Assembly: GCA_964584305.1 (NCBI GenBank)
Contig: CAZOZL010000001.1
Coordinates: forward strand, 1-64,000
Direction of reading: 5' to 3'
DNA: 64,000 nt
Origin: SB11 sp964584305
GTDB taxonomy: Bacteria > Bacteroidota > Bacteroidia > UBA8524
In this document: positions 8,653-17,353 of the stretch, piece by piece
Numbering within the stretch: the first letter of the stretch is position 1
Layout: each line of letters opens with the position of its first letter
Made by a program: the position numbers and the translations under genes
The notes under the pieces: generated by a model
What the model saw: the letters and a program-made list of their open reading frames with translations, nothing else
What the model was told of the DNA's origin: nothing
Database searches by the model: none

Positions 8653-8907
8653 TTAAGCCAATAAATAAGGAGTAATATTTTGCATATTTTTTTCGCGGGT
8701 GGCTTTTTGTATCGAAAACCAGTCAACGATAGTCCATATACCAAGACCTCCACAAGTAAGCAGCTTACCCACTCCCATACCAGTATCACCTATCATAAAA
8801 CGGTCAATACCAAACCCTCCCGCTAAAATAGAAACTATTAAAACAGTTTGAGGGTCTTTTAAAGAAACACTTTGAAGTGCCATCAATTTAGAATCATCCA
8901 AACGCAT
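8653..8907 (-). CDS. TM2 domain membrane protein, N-terminus probably truncated
   Basis: 84 residues from ATG 8907. The TM2 domain is clear: LKDPQTVLIVSILAGGFGIDRFMIGDTGMGVGKLLT in several blocks, then GGLGIWTIVDWFSI and TREKN. Reading upstream in the same frame gives FESHQISELRNSL directly before MRLDDSK, then a TAG at 8947-8949, then MDEKKVDMYLMTNSK from an ATG at 8994. This is the usual N-terminus of Bacteroidota TM2 proteins, cut by a stop where a Tyr codon (TAT/TAC) would be expected. Either the gene now starts at 8907 and lacks about 29 residues, or the TAG is a sequence error or pseudogene lesion. Its stop lies 1 nt before the DUF2752 start. Confidence 0.75.
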   Translation of the reverse strand: MRLDDSKLMALQSVSLKDPQTVLIVSILAGGFGIDRFMIGDTGMGVGKLLTCGGLGIWTIVDWFSIQKATREKNMQNITPYLLA

Positions 8908-9103
8908 AAGGCTATTCCTCAGTTCAGATATTTGATGACTCTCAAACTACTTAGAATTTGTCATTAGATACATATCTACTTTTTTCTCATCCATAATTAT
9001 TTTTTTTGTTTTAATGCAGCTCAATCATACTGTTTTTTTCTGATTAATACTAATCTTTTCATTTTTACAGTCGTTTCTCTCTTTTTACACTATTTAAATA
9101 GAA

Positions 9104-9138
9104 ATGTCCGAAACCCACAATATACTGGTTGAAACCGC
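9104..9138 (+). repeat. 35-bp copy of an internal elbB segment, upstream of elbB
   Basis: Positions 9104-9138 match elbB codons at 9410-9444 in 32 of 35 bases, all three differences being transitions. The copy keeps the ATG and the reading frame, and runs on as a 40-codon ORF to TAA 9224-9226, beginning MSETHNILVETAHMPN. The first 12 residues derive from ElbB and the rest is unrelated. Whether the ORF is translated is unknown. It sits in the 8908-9244 gap together with a palindrome and the elbB promoter. Confidence 0.6.
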
Positions 9139-9149
9139 CCATATGCCCA

Positions 9150-9178
9150 ATATGTCAAACTTTAAAAATTTGACATAT
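9150..9178. repeat. Palindromic element family C (ATATGTCAAA / TTTGACATAT)
   Basis: Perfect 10-bp arms separated by 9 nt. A related, more compact palindrome (CTGTCAAATCTT/AAGATTTGACAG) lies at 53948-53972, and half-copies occur at about 44648 and 46034. Here it lies between the elbB fragment and the elbB promoter. Confidence 0.5.
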
Positions 9179-9186
9179 ATATTGAT

Positions 9187-9217
9187 TTGCAACTCCAGTC
9201 CATTCCCTGTATATTTG
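9187..9217 (+). promoter_or_regulatory. elbB promoter, TTG-N20-TATATTTG
   Basis: -33 TTG at 9187-9189, 20-nt spacer, -7 box at 9210-9217. Both parts fit the Bacteroidota promoter. The leader to the ATG at 9245 is about 20 nt. Confidence 0.6.
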
Positions 9218-9244
9218 GGTGAATAAGAAATAACAAGCGATACT

Positions 9245-9928
9245 ATGAAAATTGGCGTTCTACTTTCAGGCAATGGCGTGTATGACGGTGCTGAAATTCA
9301 CGAAACAGTTTTAACCCTATTAGCCATTGATGAGGCGGGTGCAGAGTGGATTTGCCTTGCGCCTAATTATAACCAACACCATGTTGTAAACCATGTTACA
9401 GGCGATGTGATGCCCGAAACCCGCAATATACTGGTTGAAGCCGCTCGCATAGCTCGTGGTAATATTAAGGACATTGATGGTTTTGATATTAGTGAGATAG
9501 ACGGCTTGGTAATGCCTGGTGGCTTTGGCGCAGCAAAAAACTTTAGCAAATGGGCTTTTGACGGTGCCGAGGGCGAAATTAACCCTCAAATAAAAGATTT
9601 CTTATTAGCAATAATAAAAGCCAAAAAACCTATTGCTTCACTATGTGTATCGCCAGTGGTAATGGCAAAAGCACTGGAAGGTAGTGGTATAACACCAAAA
9701 CTAACAATGGGTACTGATGCAGCAGCATCGCCATACGATATTATTGCCTCGCACGAAGGTATAGCAACACTGGGGGCACAAACAGAAACTAAAAACATTA
9801 CTGAAATTTTGGTGGATGAAGAGAACAAAATAATCACAGCACCTTGTTATATGATGGAGGCAAGCATAAAGCAAATTCGTGCTAATGTGAAAATGGCAAT
9901 AGATAAGCTGATTGAAATGGCAAGGTAG
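9245..9928 (+). CDS. elbB: ElbB-like DJ-1/PfpI family protein (isoprenoid biosynthesis glyoxalase)
   Basis: 227 residues, usual length for ElbB. It begins KIGVLLSGNGVYDGAEIHE, with the GxGVYDGxEIHE signature of this branch, then LVMPGGFGAAKNFSKWA and the nucleophile elbow region PIASLCVSPVVMAKAL containing the conserved Cys. The E. coli homologue has glyoxalase activity and was linked to isoprenoid synthesis; the in vivo role is not settled. It has its own promoter. An internal 35-bp stretch (9410-9444) is duplicated in the upstream gap. Confidence 0.88.
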   Translation: MKIGVLLSGNGVYDGAEIHETVLTLLAIDEAGAEWICLAPNYNQHHVVNHVTGDVMPETRNILVEAARIARGNIKDIDGFDISEIDGLVMPGGFGAAKNFSKWAFDGAEGEINPQIKDFLLAIIKAKKPIASLCVSPVVMAKALEGSGITPKLTMGTDAAASPYDIIASHEGIATLGAQTETKNITEILVDEENKIITAPCYMMEASIKQIRANVKMAIDKLIEMAR

Positions 9929-9969
9929 TTTTAATAGTTTAACCATTTATAAGATGGGTTGAAATTGAC

Positions 9970-9977
9970 TAAATTTG
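9970..9977 (+). promoter_or_regulatory. -7 promoter box TAAATTTG, HAD pair
   Basis: TAnnTTTG match, 33 nt before ATG 10011. The TTG at 9975 that could extend the frame lies inside the box. Confidence 0.5.
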
Positions 9978-10010
9978 CACCTAACAACCCAACCACAAAT
10001 AACGTATAAC

Positions 10011-10388
10011 ATGAAAATAGCAATAGATTTTGACGGCGTATTACACGGATATAGCAAAGGCTTTCAAGATGGCGAGGTATATGACCCACCAGTACCTGGT
10101 GCTGCCGAGGCTATGCGAGCTATGAAAGAGCAAGGGCATTACCTATATATATTTACTACCCGTACTAATAAAATTTTTCGTAAAAAAGGCGATGGAAAGG
10201 ACGAGAAATACCAAGAGAACCAAATAAAAGAGTGGATGGCGAAACACGAAATTCCCTACGATAAAATTTGGACTTTTGGCAAACCTATGGCTGATTTGTT
10301 TATTGACGACCGTGCCATAAATTTTGCAGGAAAATGGGATGAAACCCTTGAAACCGTTACCAATTTTAAAACTTGGTTACAAAAATAA
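10011..10388 (+). CDS. HAD-like hydrolase, first of tandem pair
   Basis: 125 residues from ATG 10011. HAD motif I is KIAIDFDGVLHG; motif II lies in YIFTTRTN; the late LFIDDRAINF is motif IV. The compact cap-less form resembles the small BT0820-type phosphatase group of Bacteroidota. The substrate is unknown. It is paralogous to the next gene, which starts 42 nt downstream. Confidence 0.8.
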   Translation: MKIAIDFDGVLHGYSKGFQDGEVYDPPVPGAAEAMRAMKEQGHYLYIFTTRTNKIFRKKGDGKDEKYQENQIKEWMAKHEIPYDKIWTFGKPMADLFIDDRAINFAGKWDETLETVTNFKTWLQK

Positions 10389-10430
10389 ACCCCATTATTA
10401 TTAATAACAAAAGATATAAAAACTACCCAA

Positions 10431-10880
10431 ATGAAAATTGCTGTTGACTTTGACGGAACTATAGTTGAAAATAGATACCCCGCAATTGGCGATGAAATGA
10501 TGTTTGCTTTCGCCACCCTTGATGCCTTGCAAAAAAAAGGGCATCAGCTAATACTATGGACGTATAGAGTGGGTAAAGAACTGGACGAAGCCGTAGAGTT
10601 TTGTCGCAAACACGGTATTGAGTTTGAGGCCGCAAATGCAAACTACGAAGGCGAAGAGATGGATGAAACAACACCCCGCAAGCTAAGTGTTGACTGTTTT
10701 GTTGACGATAGAAATGTGGGCGGTTTTTTGGGCTGGGGAAAAGTGTATCAGCTTTTATGCCCTGATGGCAACAATTTTGAAGAAATGGTGTTAAACTTTG
10801 ATGCCCATCACAACTATAACAAATATAAAGGGCTCAAAAAAAGGATATTATACAGCTTGTCAGCAGATAAAGGGCTGTAA
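10431..10880 (+). CDS. HAD-like hydrolase, second of tandem pair
   Basis: 149 residues. KIAVDFDGTIVENRYP is motif I (catalytic Asp-x-Asp), LILWTYRVGKELDEAV motif II, and DCFVDDRNVGG motif IV. It shares the domain order of the previous gene but has a longer C-terminus (LLCPDGNNFEEMVL). This looks like an old tandem duplication followed by divergence. Probably a small-molecule phosphatase. Nothing nearby suggests the substrate. Confidence 0.82.
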   Translation: MKIAVDFDGTIVENRYPAIGDEMMFAFATLDALQKKGHQLILWTYRVGKELDEAVEFCRKHGIEFEAANANYEGEEMDETTPRKLSVDCFVDDRNVGGFLGWGKVYQLLCPDGNNFEEMVLNFDAHHNYNKYKGLKKRILYSLSADKGL

Positions 10881-11012
10881 ACTGCTTAGTACCTATAAGC
10901 ACAATTGGCTCTTAATTCCTCCATCAAATTGTTGTTGTTTACTTGTATGGTTTAATGCTTTTGCTATATATTTGGTTACTTATTATCATGTTGTCTATTT
11001 TAAAATAAACTT

Positions 11013-13295
11013 ATGAAAAAGACCCCAATAGCTGTCACATTAGCGGCACTAATAACGCTTCTATACTCGTGTATAACCCCCACACTCTATAATCCTTATG
11101 GGCCCACTTGGCACAACTTTGCAACAGAAGAAATGATAAGCAATGGGGAAAAGCTTAGAGAAAAATACCCTGATGCCGATTTTTTATACAACAAGCAAGC
11201 AATAACCTATACTTTTAAAGTAGATGAGGAATTACTAAAAGAAGAAGACTCGGAATTTTTTTACGAAGAAAACACTTACCGCTCAAGGAACGCCCCCACC
11301 GACTATAGAGGTTATTATCAAAGTGACGTCGCCTACGTAGATAATGAAAGTGATTTACTACGCACCATTAATAGTACAATAAAAAATATAAATATATCTA
11401 AATGGAGGAAAAACGGCATTAGTATTATTGAAAAGAATGAGCTACAGGTAGTTACACTTGATGATGGATTGCGTTTTGATCATACTATATTCTATACCAA
11501 TACCGAGTCTGTTTCGGGTATAAAGGGTAAATATGCTAATGATGCCCGCACATCGTTTATAGTACCCACATATACTAAAAACTATGAGAGTAACGGTATT
11601 TTTCATGATGATGTAAAACTGGCATATAGCTCTACGCCAATGTATGTAGTAGGCAACACCTTTGATATTGAATATACAAAAGAGTATAATGATTACCGCT
11701 ACCTAACGTCTATCTACTTTCCAGAAGATTACCTTGTAAAAGAAAAAACAATTTCTATCGAAATTCCTGAAGGGCTGGATATTGAATTGGTAGAGATGAA
11801 TTTTGAAGGGTATGATATTACTCGCACTGAAAATGTTTCATCCNNNNNNNNNNNNNNNNNNNNNNNNNNNNNNNNNNNNNNNNNNNNNNNNNNNNNNNNN
11901 NNNNNNNNNNNNNNNNNNNNNNNNNNNNNNNNNNNNNNNNNNNAGAAAAGAAGAAAGAAAAAGAACGTATCAAAAAGTAAAACTACCAAAACCATCACCT
12001 ATACTATAAAAAACCTGCCCGCTATGAAGGGTGAGTATGCCAACTATGGGTCATCGCATACTGTACCACACCTGTTGGTAATATGCAAAACCTACACCAC
12101 CAAAAAAGACACTATAAACCTAATGGGCAGCAATACCGCAGCACTATATAAGTGGTATAGCACACTGGCAAACAGGATGGAGAATGAGCCATCCAAAATT
12201 GTAACCATAGCAAAAGATATTGTAAAAGGTAAAACTACGGATGAAGAAAAAATATCAGCTGTTTTTTATTGGGTGCAAGACAATATTCGCTACTTAGCTT
12301 TTGAAGATGGTATAGCCGCATTTAAACCTGATGAGTGCCAAAACGTGTATGATAAACGCTATGGCGACTGCAAAGGCATGGCAAACCTTACCAAAGAAAT
12401 GCTAAAATCATTAGGCTATGATGCTCGCCTTACTTGGATAGGCACAAGCCGCATAGCCTATGCAGGCACTACCCCCACACTATCCAGTGCAAACCACATG
12501 ATATGTGCTGTGTATTTAGACTCTACTAAAACCAACCCTTATTTTTTAGATGCTACTGAAAGTTATGTTTCTTTTGGCGATTACGCCGATAGAATACAAG
12601 GCAGAACAGTTATTATAGAAGATGGTGAAAACTATATAGTAGATACTATACCTGTATATCCATACAGCCACAACAAAATAGAAAAAATTGAAAACTATAC
12701 TATTGAGGGTAAACTGCTTAAAGGCGAGGTGAAAAATACATACAATGGCGAGAGTAAAACCACCATACTTAGTTCATACAATAGTGTTAAAACGCACAAC
12801 CGCGAGCGAGCTATACGCCTGTTTTTAAATCAAAGTGATTTTAACCTATCAGTAGCAAACATTAAACATTCTGATTTTAGTGAGCGAAACAAACCCTTTG
12901 AAATTAACTACACCCTTGGTGTAAAAAACAGAATACTTACTGATGGGGATAAACTATATATAAACCTTGATTGGGAAAGAGAATGGACAAATTACACTAT
13001 TGACACTGCCCGATATAGCCACTTCTCTTTTAGGCATAAAAAACATATTGCCAGCAAAATAAGCATTGCCCTACCACAAGGCTATAAAGTAGAAAACCTG
13101 CCGCAACCCGTAAGCATAGAAACTACCGATTTTATTTTCCGCCTTAGCTACAAACAACAAGGCAATAAAGTGGTATATACCAAAGAAATTATTATGCCCA
13201 AAGGCTATTTGCACCGCAGTAATATAAAAGAGTGGAATAGTGCGATAATACAAGTTTCAAACTTTTACGATAAATACATAGTACTTACCAAATAA
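11013..13295 (+). CDS. DUF3857/transglutaminase-like exported lipoprotein (contains assembly gap)
   Basis: About 760 codons including a 100-N gap at codons 278-311, whose true size is unknown; the frame resumes correctly. Signal peptide with lipobox LYSC. The N-terminal half is DUF3857-like. The transglutaminase-like core keeps a full triad: Cys in YGDCKGMANL (about residue 452), His in ANHMICAVYLD (about 492), Asp in YFLDATE (about 512). The C-terminus is a beta-rich DUF3858-like region. Proteins of this type are common in Bacteroidota, often as tandem paralogues, and are presumed periplasmic thiol hydrolases or cross-linkers; the substrate is unknown. The next gene is a diverged paralogue 9 nt downstream. 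Confidence 0.82.
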   Translation: MKKTPIAVTLAALITLLYSCITPTLYNPYGPTWHNFATEEMISNGEKLREKYPDADFLYNKQAITYTFKVDEELLKEEDSEFFYEENTYRSRNAPTDYRGYYQSDVAYVDNESDLLRTINSTIKNINISKWRKNGISIIEKNELQVVTLDDGLRFDHTIFYTNTESVSGIKGKYANDARTSFIVPTYTKNYESNGIFHDDVKLAYSSTPMYVVGNTFDIEYTKEYNDYRYLTSIYFPEDYLVKEKTISIEIPEGLDIELVEMNFEGYDITRTENVSSXXXXXXXXXXXXXXXXXXXXXXXXXXXXXXXXXXKRRKKKNVSKSKTTKTITYTIKNLPAMKGEYANYGSSHTVPHLLVICKTYTTKKDTINLMGSNTAALYKWYSTLANRMENEPSKIVTIAKDIVKGKTTDEEKISAVFYWVQDNIRYLAFEDGIAAFKPDECQNVYDKRYGDCKGMANLTKEMLKSLGYDARLTWIGTSRIAYAGTTPTLSSANHMICAVYLDSTKTNPYFLDATESYVSFGDYADRIQGRTVIIEDGENYIVDTIPVYPYSHNKIEKIENYTIEGKLLKGEVKNTYNGESKTTILSSYNSVKTHNRERAIRLFLNQSDFNLSVANIKHSDFSERNKPFEINYTLGVKNRILTDGDKLYINLDWEREWTNYTIDTARYSHFSFRHKKHIASKISIALPQGYKVENLPQPVSIETTDFIFRLSYKQQGNKVVYTKEIIMPKGYLHRSNIKEWNSAIIQVSNFYDKYIVLTK
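11844..11943. other. Assembly gap (100 N)
   Basis: Exactly 100 N, so a placeholder size. The sequence after it is very A/G-rich and codes for a Lys/Arg run, which may be why assembly failed. The flanks share no obvious overlap. Confidence 0.95.
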
Positions 13296-13304
13296 GCAGC
13301 AAAA

Positions 13305-15617
13305 ATGAAAATAATTAGTACAAAAAAAATAATATTCCTTAGTAGTCTGCTATTTCTTTGCTCAACCATATTTGGACAGCTTTTTAGTAAAGGAAGGTGG
13401 AAGCCCTATACTACTGAGCAAAAGCAAGGTTTTTTTACCGACGCTCTAAAAAAAGGAGAATTTAATGACGAGATTTTTGAAACCACCAGCACCCCTGATA
13501 AGTGGGAAAATGAATCCGTTATAATATTAGCAAAAAAAATATGGCATACTGGTTATGTAAACAATTGGAATCAAGTTGCCTACTATACATACAAAGCAAG
13601 AATAAGATTTAAACTGCAAGACCTAACGGCAGTAAAAGACTTTTCGACCTATTATTTTGATAAAGATGAACTAATAGAAATAACCATAGAAAAGCCTGAC
13701 GGCACAAGAACAACCATTGATGAGGATGATGCCATAAAGGTTAGCGAAGAGATTACCCTGCCCTATTTTGGTAAAATAGATATAAATGAGACTAAAAAAA
13801 TTGCCTTTGAAAACTTAGAGCCTGGCGATATTTTAGATGTTATAGTAATGGAGAAATCAAAGCATCTGAAAAGTGTATGGCACTGGACAGACCCAATAAC
13901 AGCTATTCCCTCTTTCTTTTCTGTGCCCTTTTTCAAAAGTATGATGGCACTCGGCAACACCTACTCCCCCCCCTATAGTACAAACAATACAATATTGCTT
14001 AATGCTGACTACCCTGTTGTAGAGCAAAGAATTGATTTTGATTTGGGAAAACACTTTTATCTAAATTTTCGCTCGATAAACGGCGCACCAGAGCTTGAGG
14101 AAGCTACACGCAAAAGACGAAGAAGAAAACGCTGGGTTTTCCATGATACAATGCGTGATAAAATAAAAGACGAAGTATGGAGCAACCCCCTGGCATCACT
14201 ACCAGCAGTGAAGTACGAAGTAAATTTTATGAACAAACGTACACGCAGAAAAACAGAAAAAATAATAAATAAAAAAGAACGCTTAAATACAGAAACTACC
14301 CATAAAGATTTACAAAAAATAACACACCGTTTTATAAAAAATAGCCGTAGGATAACAGGTAATACCTATTCTGATTTTTATAAAAAAGAAGGTAAAAAAA
14401 TTAAAGGAGACAAAGAATTTATAAGTGCTTTTTATAATTATTACAAAACTACAACGTTATATAGAATTGCTCGCCGTTCTAATAGGCCTGCCTATGATGC
14501 TTCAATAAATAACGCCGCATTTGTAGGGTATGTGGTGAAAATACTGCGAAAAAGAAAGATACCCTATAAACTAATAATGGGTGTGCCTAGAAGTTCGGGA
14601 GGAATGCAGGGGTTAATAGGTGTAGGAGACTTGATGTGGGGAGTAAAAGTAATTTATGACGATGACGAGGTAATATATACCGATTGCGATTTGTATGCAG
14701 GACCAGGTGATGTAAACCCTAATTTTGAAGGAACACCACTATATGAAATAACGCCATCGTGGAGGAAAAAGAAAATTAAGATAGAAGAGATAGAAATTCC
14801 CGTTTCTGTACCTACCAAAAACCAATTTTCCTATAAAATAGCAGCAGAGTTTCAAGAAGATTTAGACACACTAAAAGTAAAAAGAGAAACTCACCTAACG
14901 GGCATGGCACGGTATAAGTATAAAGACAAAACCTTCCCCTATCACAAATACTACGAAACCCTGAAAGAAAAATTTGGCTACGATTATACTTTTGTCTCTG
15001 CATTACTATACGATAAAAATTTACTGAAAGACGAAGACTTTTTAGAAGCGGAGGACGAACGTATAACAGAAAGTGTACTGAACCGAAAAGCATACTTTGT
15101 AAAACGCAATATTAAGCGCAATATTAAAAGTGATTACCTACTGGCTGACTATACCAAACTTGAAGTAATACAAGACGGCTTAGACTTAGAAGAGCCCGAT
15201 ATTATATATACAGAAGAATACCGTTTGCTTGACCTGCTGGATGAGGCAGGAAATGGCACTTATATATTAAAGGTAGGTGAGTTTATTGATGGGCAAATAG
15301 AAGTAAAAGATAAAGAAGAGCGTGAACGCCAAACCGCAATATCATTTCCCTACTCACGCTCGTATGTATATGATATTGAAATTACCATACCTGCCCAAAT
15401 GCAAGTAGTGGGCATAGAAAGCCTAAACCGAGATGTAAATACAGAAATAGGTAGTTTTAAAACCACTGCCAAGCTAAGCAACAATGTATTAACCGTAAAG
15501 GTAGAAAAAAACTACAAGGGCATATACCACGATAAAGAAAAATGGGAGCAGGTGCTAAAGTTTATAGATGAAGCTGTTGATTTTAGAAGTGCCAAAGTAA
15601 TCTTAAAAAAACAATAA
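13305..15617 (+). CDS. DUF3857-like exported protein with degenerate transglutaminase fold
   Basis: 770 residues. Signal peptide ends near FLCSTIFGQ, without a lipobox Cys, so it is periplasmic or secreted. The overall order parallels the gene before it: a DUF3857-like beta region (about 70-300), a Lys/Arg-rich stretch, then a transglutaminase-like helix region around residue 400. There the expected GDCKG is replaced by NNAAF, so the nucleophile Cys is missing, and the region where the His should follow reads GVGDLMWGVKVIYDDDEV with no His. It is probably a catalytically dead partner or a binding protein. Co-transcribed with the active paralogue (9-nt gap). The gap to 15904 holds nothing I can support. 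Confidence 0.75.
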   Translation: MKIISTKKIIFLSSLLFLCSTIFGQLFSKGRWKPYTTEQKQGFFTDALKKGEFNDEIFETTSTPDKWENESVIILAKKIWHTGYVNNWNQVAYYTYKARIRFKLQDLTAVKDFSTYYFDKDELIEITIEKPDGTRTTIDEDDAIKVSEEITLPYFGKIDINETKKIAFENLEPGDILDVIVMEKSKHLKSVWHWTDPITAIPSFFSVPFFKSMMALGNTYSPPYSTNNTILLNADYPVVEQRIDFDLGKHFYLNFRSINGAPELEEATRKRRRRKRWVFHDTMRDKIKDEVWSNPLASLPAVKYEVNFMNKRTRRKTEKIINKKERLNTETTHKDLQKITHRFIKNSRRITGNTYSDFYKKEGKKIKGDKEFISAFYNYYKTTTLYRIARRSNRPAYDASINNAAFVGYVVKILRKRKIPYKLIMGVPRSSGGMQGLIGVGDLMWGVKVIYDDDEVIYTDCDLYAGPGDVNPNFEGTPLYEITPSWRKKKIKIEEIEIPVSVPTKNQFSYKIAAEFQEDLDTLKVKRETHLTGMARYKYKDKTFPYHKYYETLKEKFGYDYTFVSALLYDKNLLKDEDFLEAEDERITESVLNRKAYFVKRNIKRNIKSDYLLADYTKLEVIQDGLDLEEPDIIYTEEYRLLDLLDEAGNGTYILKVGEFIDGQIEVKDKEERERQTAISFPYSRSYVYDIEITIPAQMQVVGIESLNRDVNTEIGSFKTTAKLSNNVLTVKVEKNYKGIYHDKEKWEQVLKFIDEAVDFRSAKVILKKQ

Positions 15618-15904
15618 AACTGTTATTTATCACTGTTTCTTACCACAAAGTAAATAGCCAAGTTTTTGTGGAAGCGCGTTTTGGGTGTACAATTATTGAA
15701 GGAGCACTCGGTATTCGGTTATGCAAAAAGAATCGCCTTCAATGTGTACGCTTATGCTGAAGCTAAAGCATACTTTCCAGTATTGGAAATAAGTTATCTA
15801 TACTCAGGATATGGCTTAAAGCAAACTTGGGTATTCGTCAAGTCTTTTAATCAAAAAAAGCCTAAATACACTATTTTCACTTTCTTTGCATCTTTGCAAA
15901 AAGA

Positions 15905-16672
15905 ATGAAGAACATTATTACATGGCTAATGCGGAATATTCCGCGCCCTATACTTATACGTTTCAGCTATATTTTTAATAAAATATCGCCCATATTTTTA
16001 AAGGGAGATAAAGTACACTGCCCTGTTTGCGAAGGCAATTTTAAATACCTGCTGCCCTATGGCACTGTAAAACGTAGAGATAATGTGCTATGCCCAAAAT
16101 GTTTATCCCTTGAAAGGCACAGGCTATTGTGGTTGTTTTTGCACCAAAAAACCAACTTTTTTAGTGCTGATAAAATAGACTTGCTGCACATAGCCCCCGA
16201 GCAATGCTTTTATAAACGTTTCCGCAAACAAGAGAATATAAACTACTTAACGGGTGATTTATACTCGCCATTGGCGGATGTGAAAATGGATATACACGAA
16301 ATGCCGTTTGAAGATAATCGTTTTGATGCTGTATTGTGCAACCATGTGTTAGAACACGTAAACGATAGCCACAAAGCTATGACAGAGATATACCGTGTGC
16401 TAAAACCAAAGGGCTGGGCGGTGATGCAAGTGCCATTAGATACTACAAGAACCGTAACCTACGAAGACCCTACCATAACCAGTGATAAAGACCGTGAAGA
16501 ACATTTTTGGCAAAAAGACCATGTGCGCCTATTTGGGTTAGACTATCCTGATAAACTAAAAGCAGCAGGCTTTAAAGTAACTCCTATAAATTTTGGGGAG
16601 GAATTACCCAGCGAGCTTATAGAGAAATACCGCCTACAAAAAGGCGAGGTAATATACTGGTGCCATAAATAA
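15905..16672 (+). CDS. Class I SAM-dependent methyltransferase with N-terminal zinc-ribbon-like motif
   Basis: 255 residues. After a short basic N-terminus, two Cys pairs (HCPVCEGNF and LCPKCLSLERHRLLW) form a zinc-binding-like knuckle often seen in methyltransferases acting in sugar or surface-polymer pathways. The Methyltransf_11 core follows: MPFEDNRFDAVLCNHVLEH and the late EIYRVLKPKGWAVMQVP. The glycine-rich motif I is poorly conserved (LLHIAPEQCF), as usual in this subgroup. Substrate unknown. An imperfect -7 element (CATCTTTG) lies just before the ATG. A pair of terminators separates it from the convergent DUF4332 gene. Confidence 0.8.
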   Translation: MKNIITWLMRNIPRPILIRFSYIFNKISPIFLKGDKVHCPVCEGNFKYLLPYGTVKRRDNVLCPKCLSLERHRLLWLFLHQKTNFFSADKIDLLHIAPEQCFYKRFRKQENINYLTGDLYSPLADVKMDIHEMPFEDNRFDAVLCNHVLEHVNDSHKAMTEIYRVLKPKGWAVMQVPLDTTRTVTYEDPTITSDKDREEHFWQKDHVRLFGLDYPDKLKAAGFKVTPINFGEELPSELIEKYRLQKGEVIYWCHK

Positions 16673-16677
16673 AAAAA

Positions 16678-16698
16678 CCGTAACTGTAATAGTTACGG
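16678..16698 (-). terminator. Rho-independent terminator for the DUF4332 gene
   Basis: Stem CCGTAACT/AGTTACGG with a 5-nt loop. On the minus strand it is followed by a run of seven T. It lies beyond the DUF4332 stop, close to the convergent methyltransferase stop. Confidence 0.65.
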
Positions 16699-16717
16699 GT
16701 AATACTAAATTACTATT

Positions 16718-16738
16718 AAACCTAATTAAGGTTTTTTT
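16718..16738 (+). terminator. Rho-independent terminator for the methyltransferase gene
   Basis: AAACCT/AGGTTT stem with a 5-nt loop, then a T run on the plus strand. A short, weak stem; its 3' end overlaps the stop codon of the convergent gene. Confidence 0.45.
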
Positions 16739-17144
16739 AGTGAGATACTTTTGGCTCCATGCCTTTTGCTTCCTCAATCATGCCCTTCAGTTGGTCTAAT
16801 GATGGCATACGGTTTATCAAATTTTTTGAAGCGTTTACTTCGTCCATCTTGGCTAAAAGATTTTCGGCATTGCGTGTACGAAACTCTTTTACCGTATCTA
16901 CACCTGCTGCTTCTAATAACTCCGCAAACTGTGGACCTATTCCTTTAACTCTATAAAGGTCGGCATGGTTTACCCATGTTAAAATACGTTTTTCATCAAT
17001 GCCCGTTTGCTCGGCTAATTTTTTGCGCCCAGCACGTCCTGCTGCATTATCTAACAAATCATCTACTTTACCAATACCTGCTGCTTGTAATTTTTCGCCA
17101 TAGGCTGCGCCTATTCCTTCAATGTCTTCAATTTTGTAGCTCAT
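16737..17144 (-). CDS. DUF4332 helix-hairpin-helix protein
   Basis: 135 residues, cytoplasmic. Two helix-hairpin-helix-type repeats: IEDIEGIGAAYGEKLQAAGI and LYRVKGIGPQFAELLEAAGV, matching DUF4332, a domain related to non-specific DNA-binding HhH folds. Molecular role unknown. Monocistronic, convergent with the methyltransferase gene. The 17145-17353 region downstream of the ligase gene is AT-rich with no supported gene. Confidence 0.82.
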   Translation of the reverse strand: MSYKIEDIEGIGAAYGEKLQAAGIGKVDDLLDNAAGRAGRKKLAEQTGIDEKRILTWVNHADLYRVKGIGPQFAELLEAAGVDTVKEFRTRNAENLLAKMDEVNASKNLINRMPSLDQLKGMIEEAKGMEPKVSH

Positions 17145-17353
17145 AACTAATTTGATTTTTTTTTGGGTTACTTCTTTTCTACTTCAATAGTACTAAATCA
17201 ATATTAAAAAAATGCGTCTAAAACTTCTAATTTTAGGTTTTATCATACAATAGATAACGGTGGTGCTTGCTTGTAGTTTTCTAATATGGCGGTACTAATG
17301 CCTAATGCTGTTAGCCTTGTTTTTATATACTTTTTCGGTAATACGTTCCATTG

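Noticed and set aside
15666..15908. 80-codon ORF between the DUF3857-like protein and the methyltransferase
   Set aside because: TTG-type start, no family resemblance, aromatic-rich random-looking composition, and it overlaps the next gene's start. More likely chance in a 287-nt gap.
17220..17353. Read-through frame after the MenE-like stop codon
   Set aside because: About 37 open codons follow the TAG but show no similarity to the family; the ligase already has a complete C-terminus.
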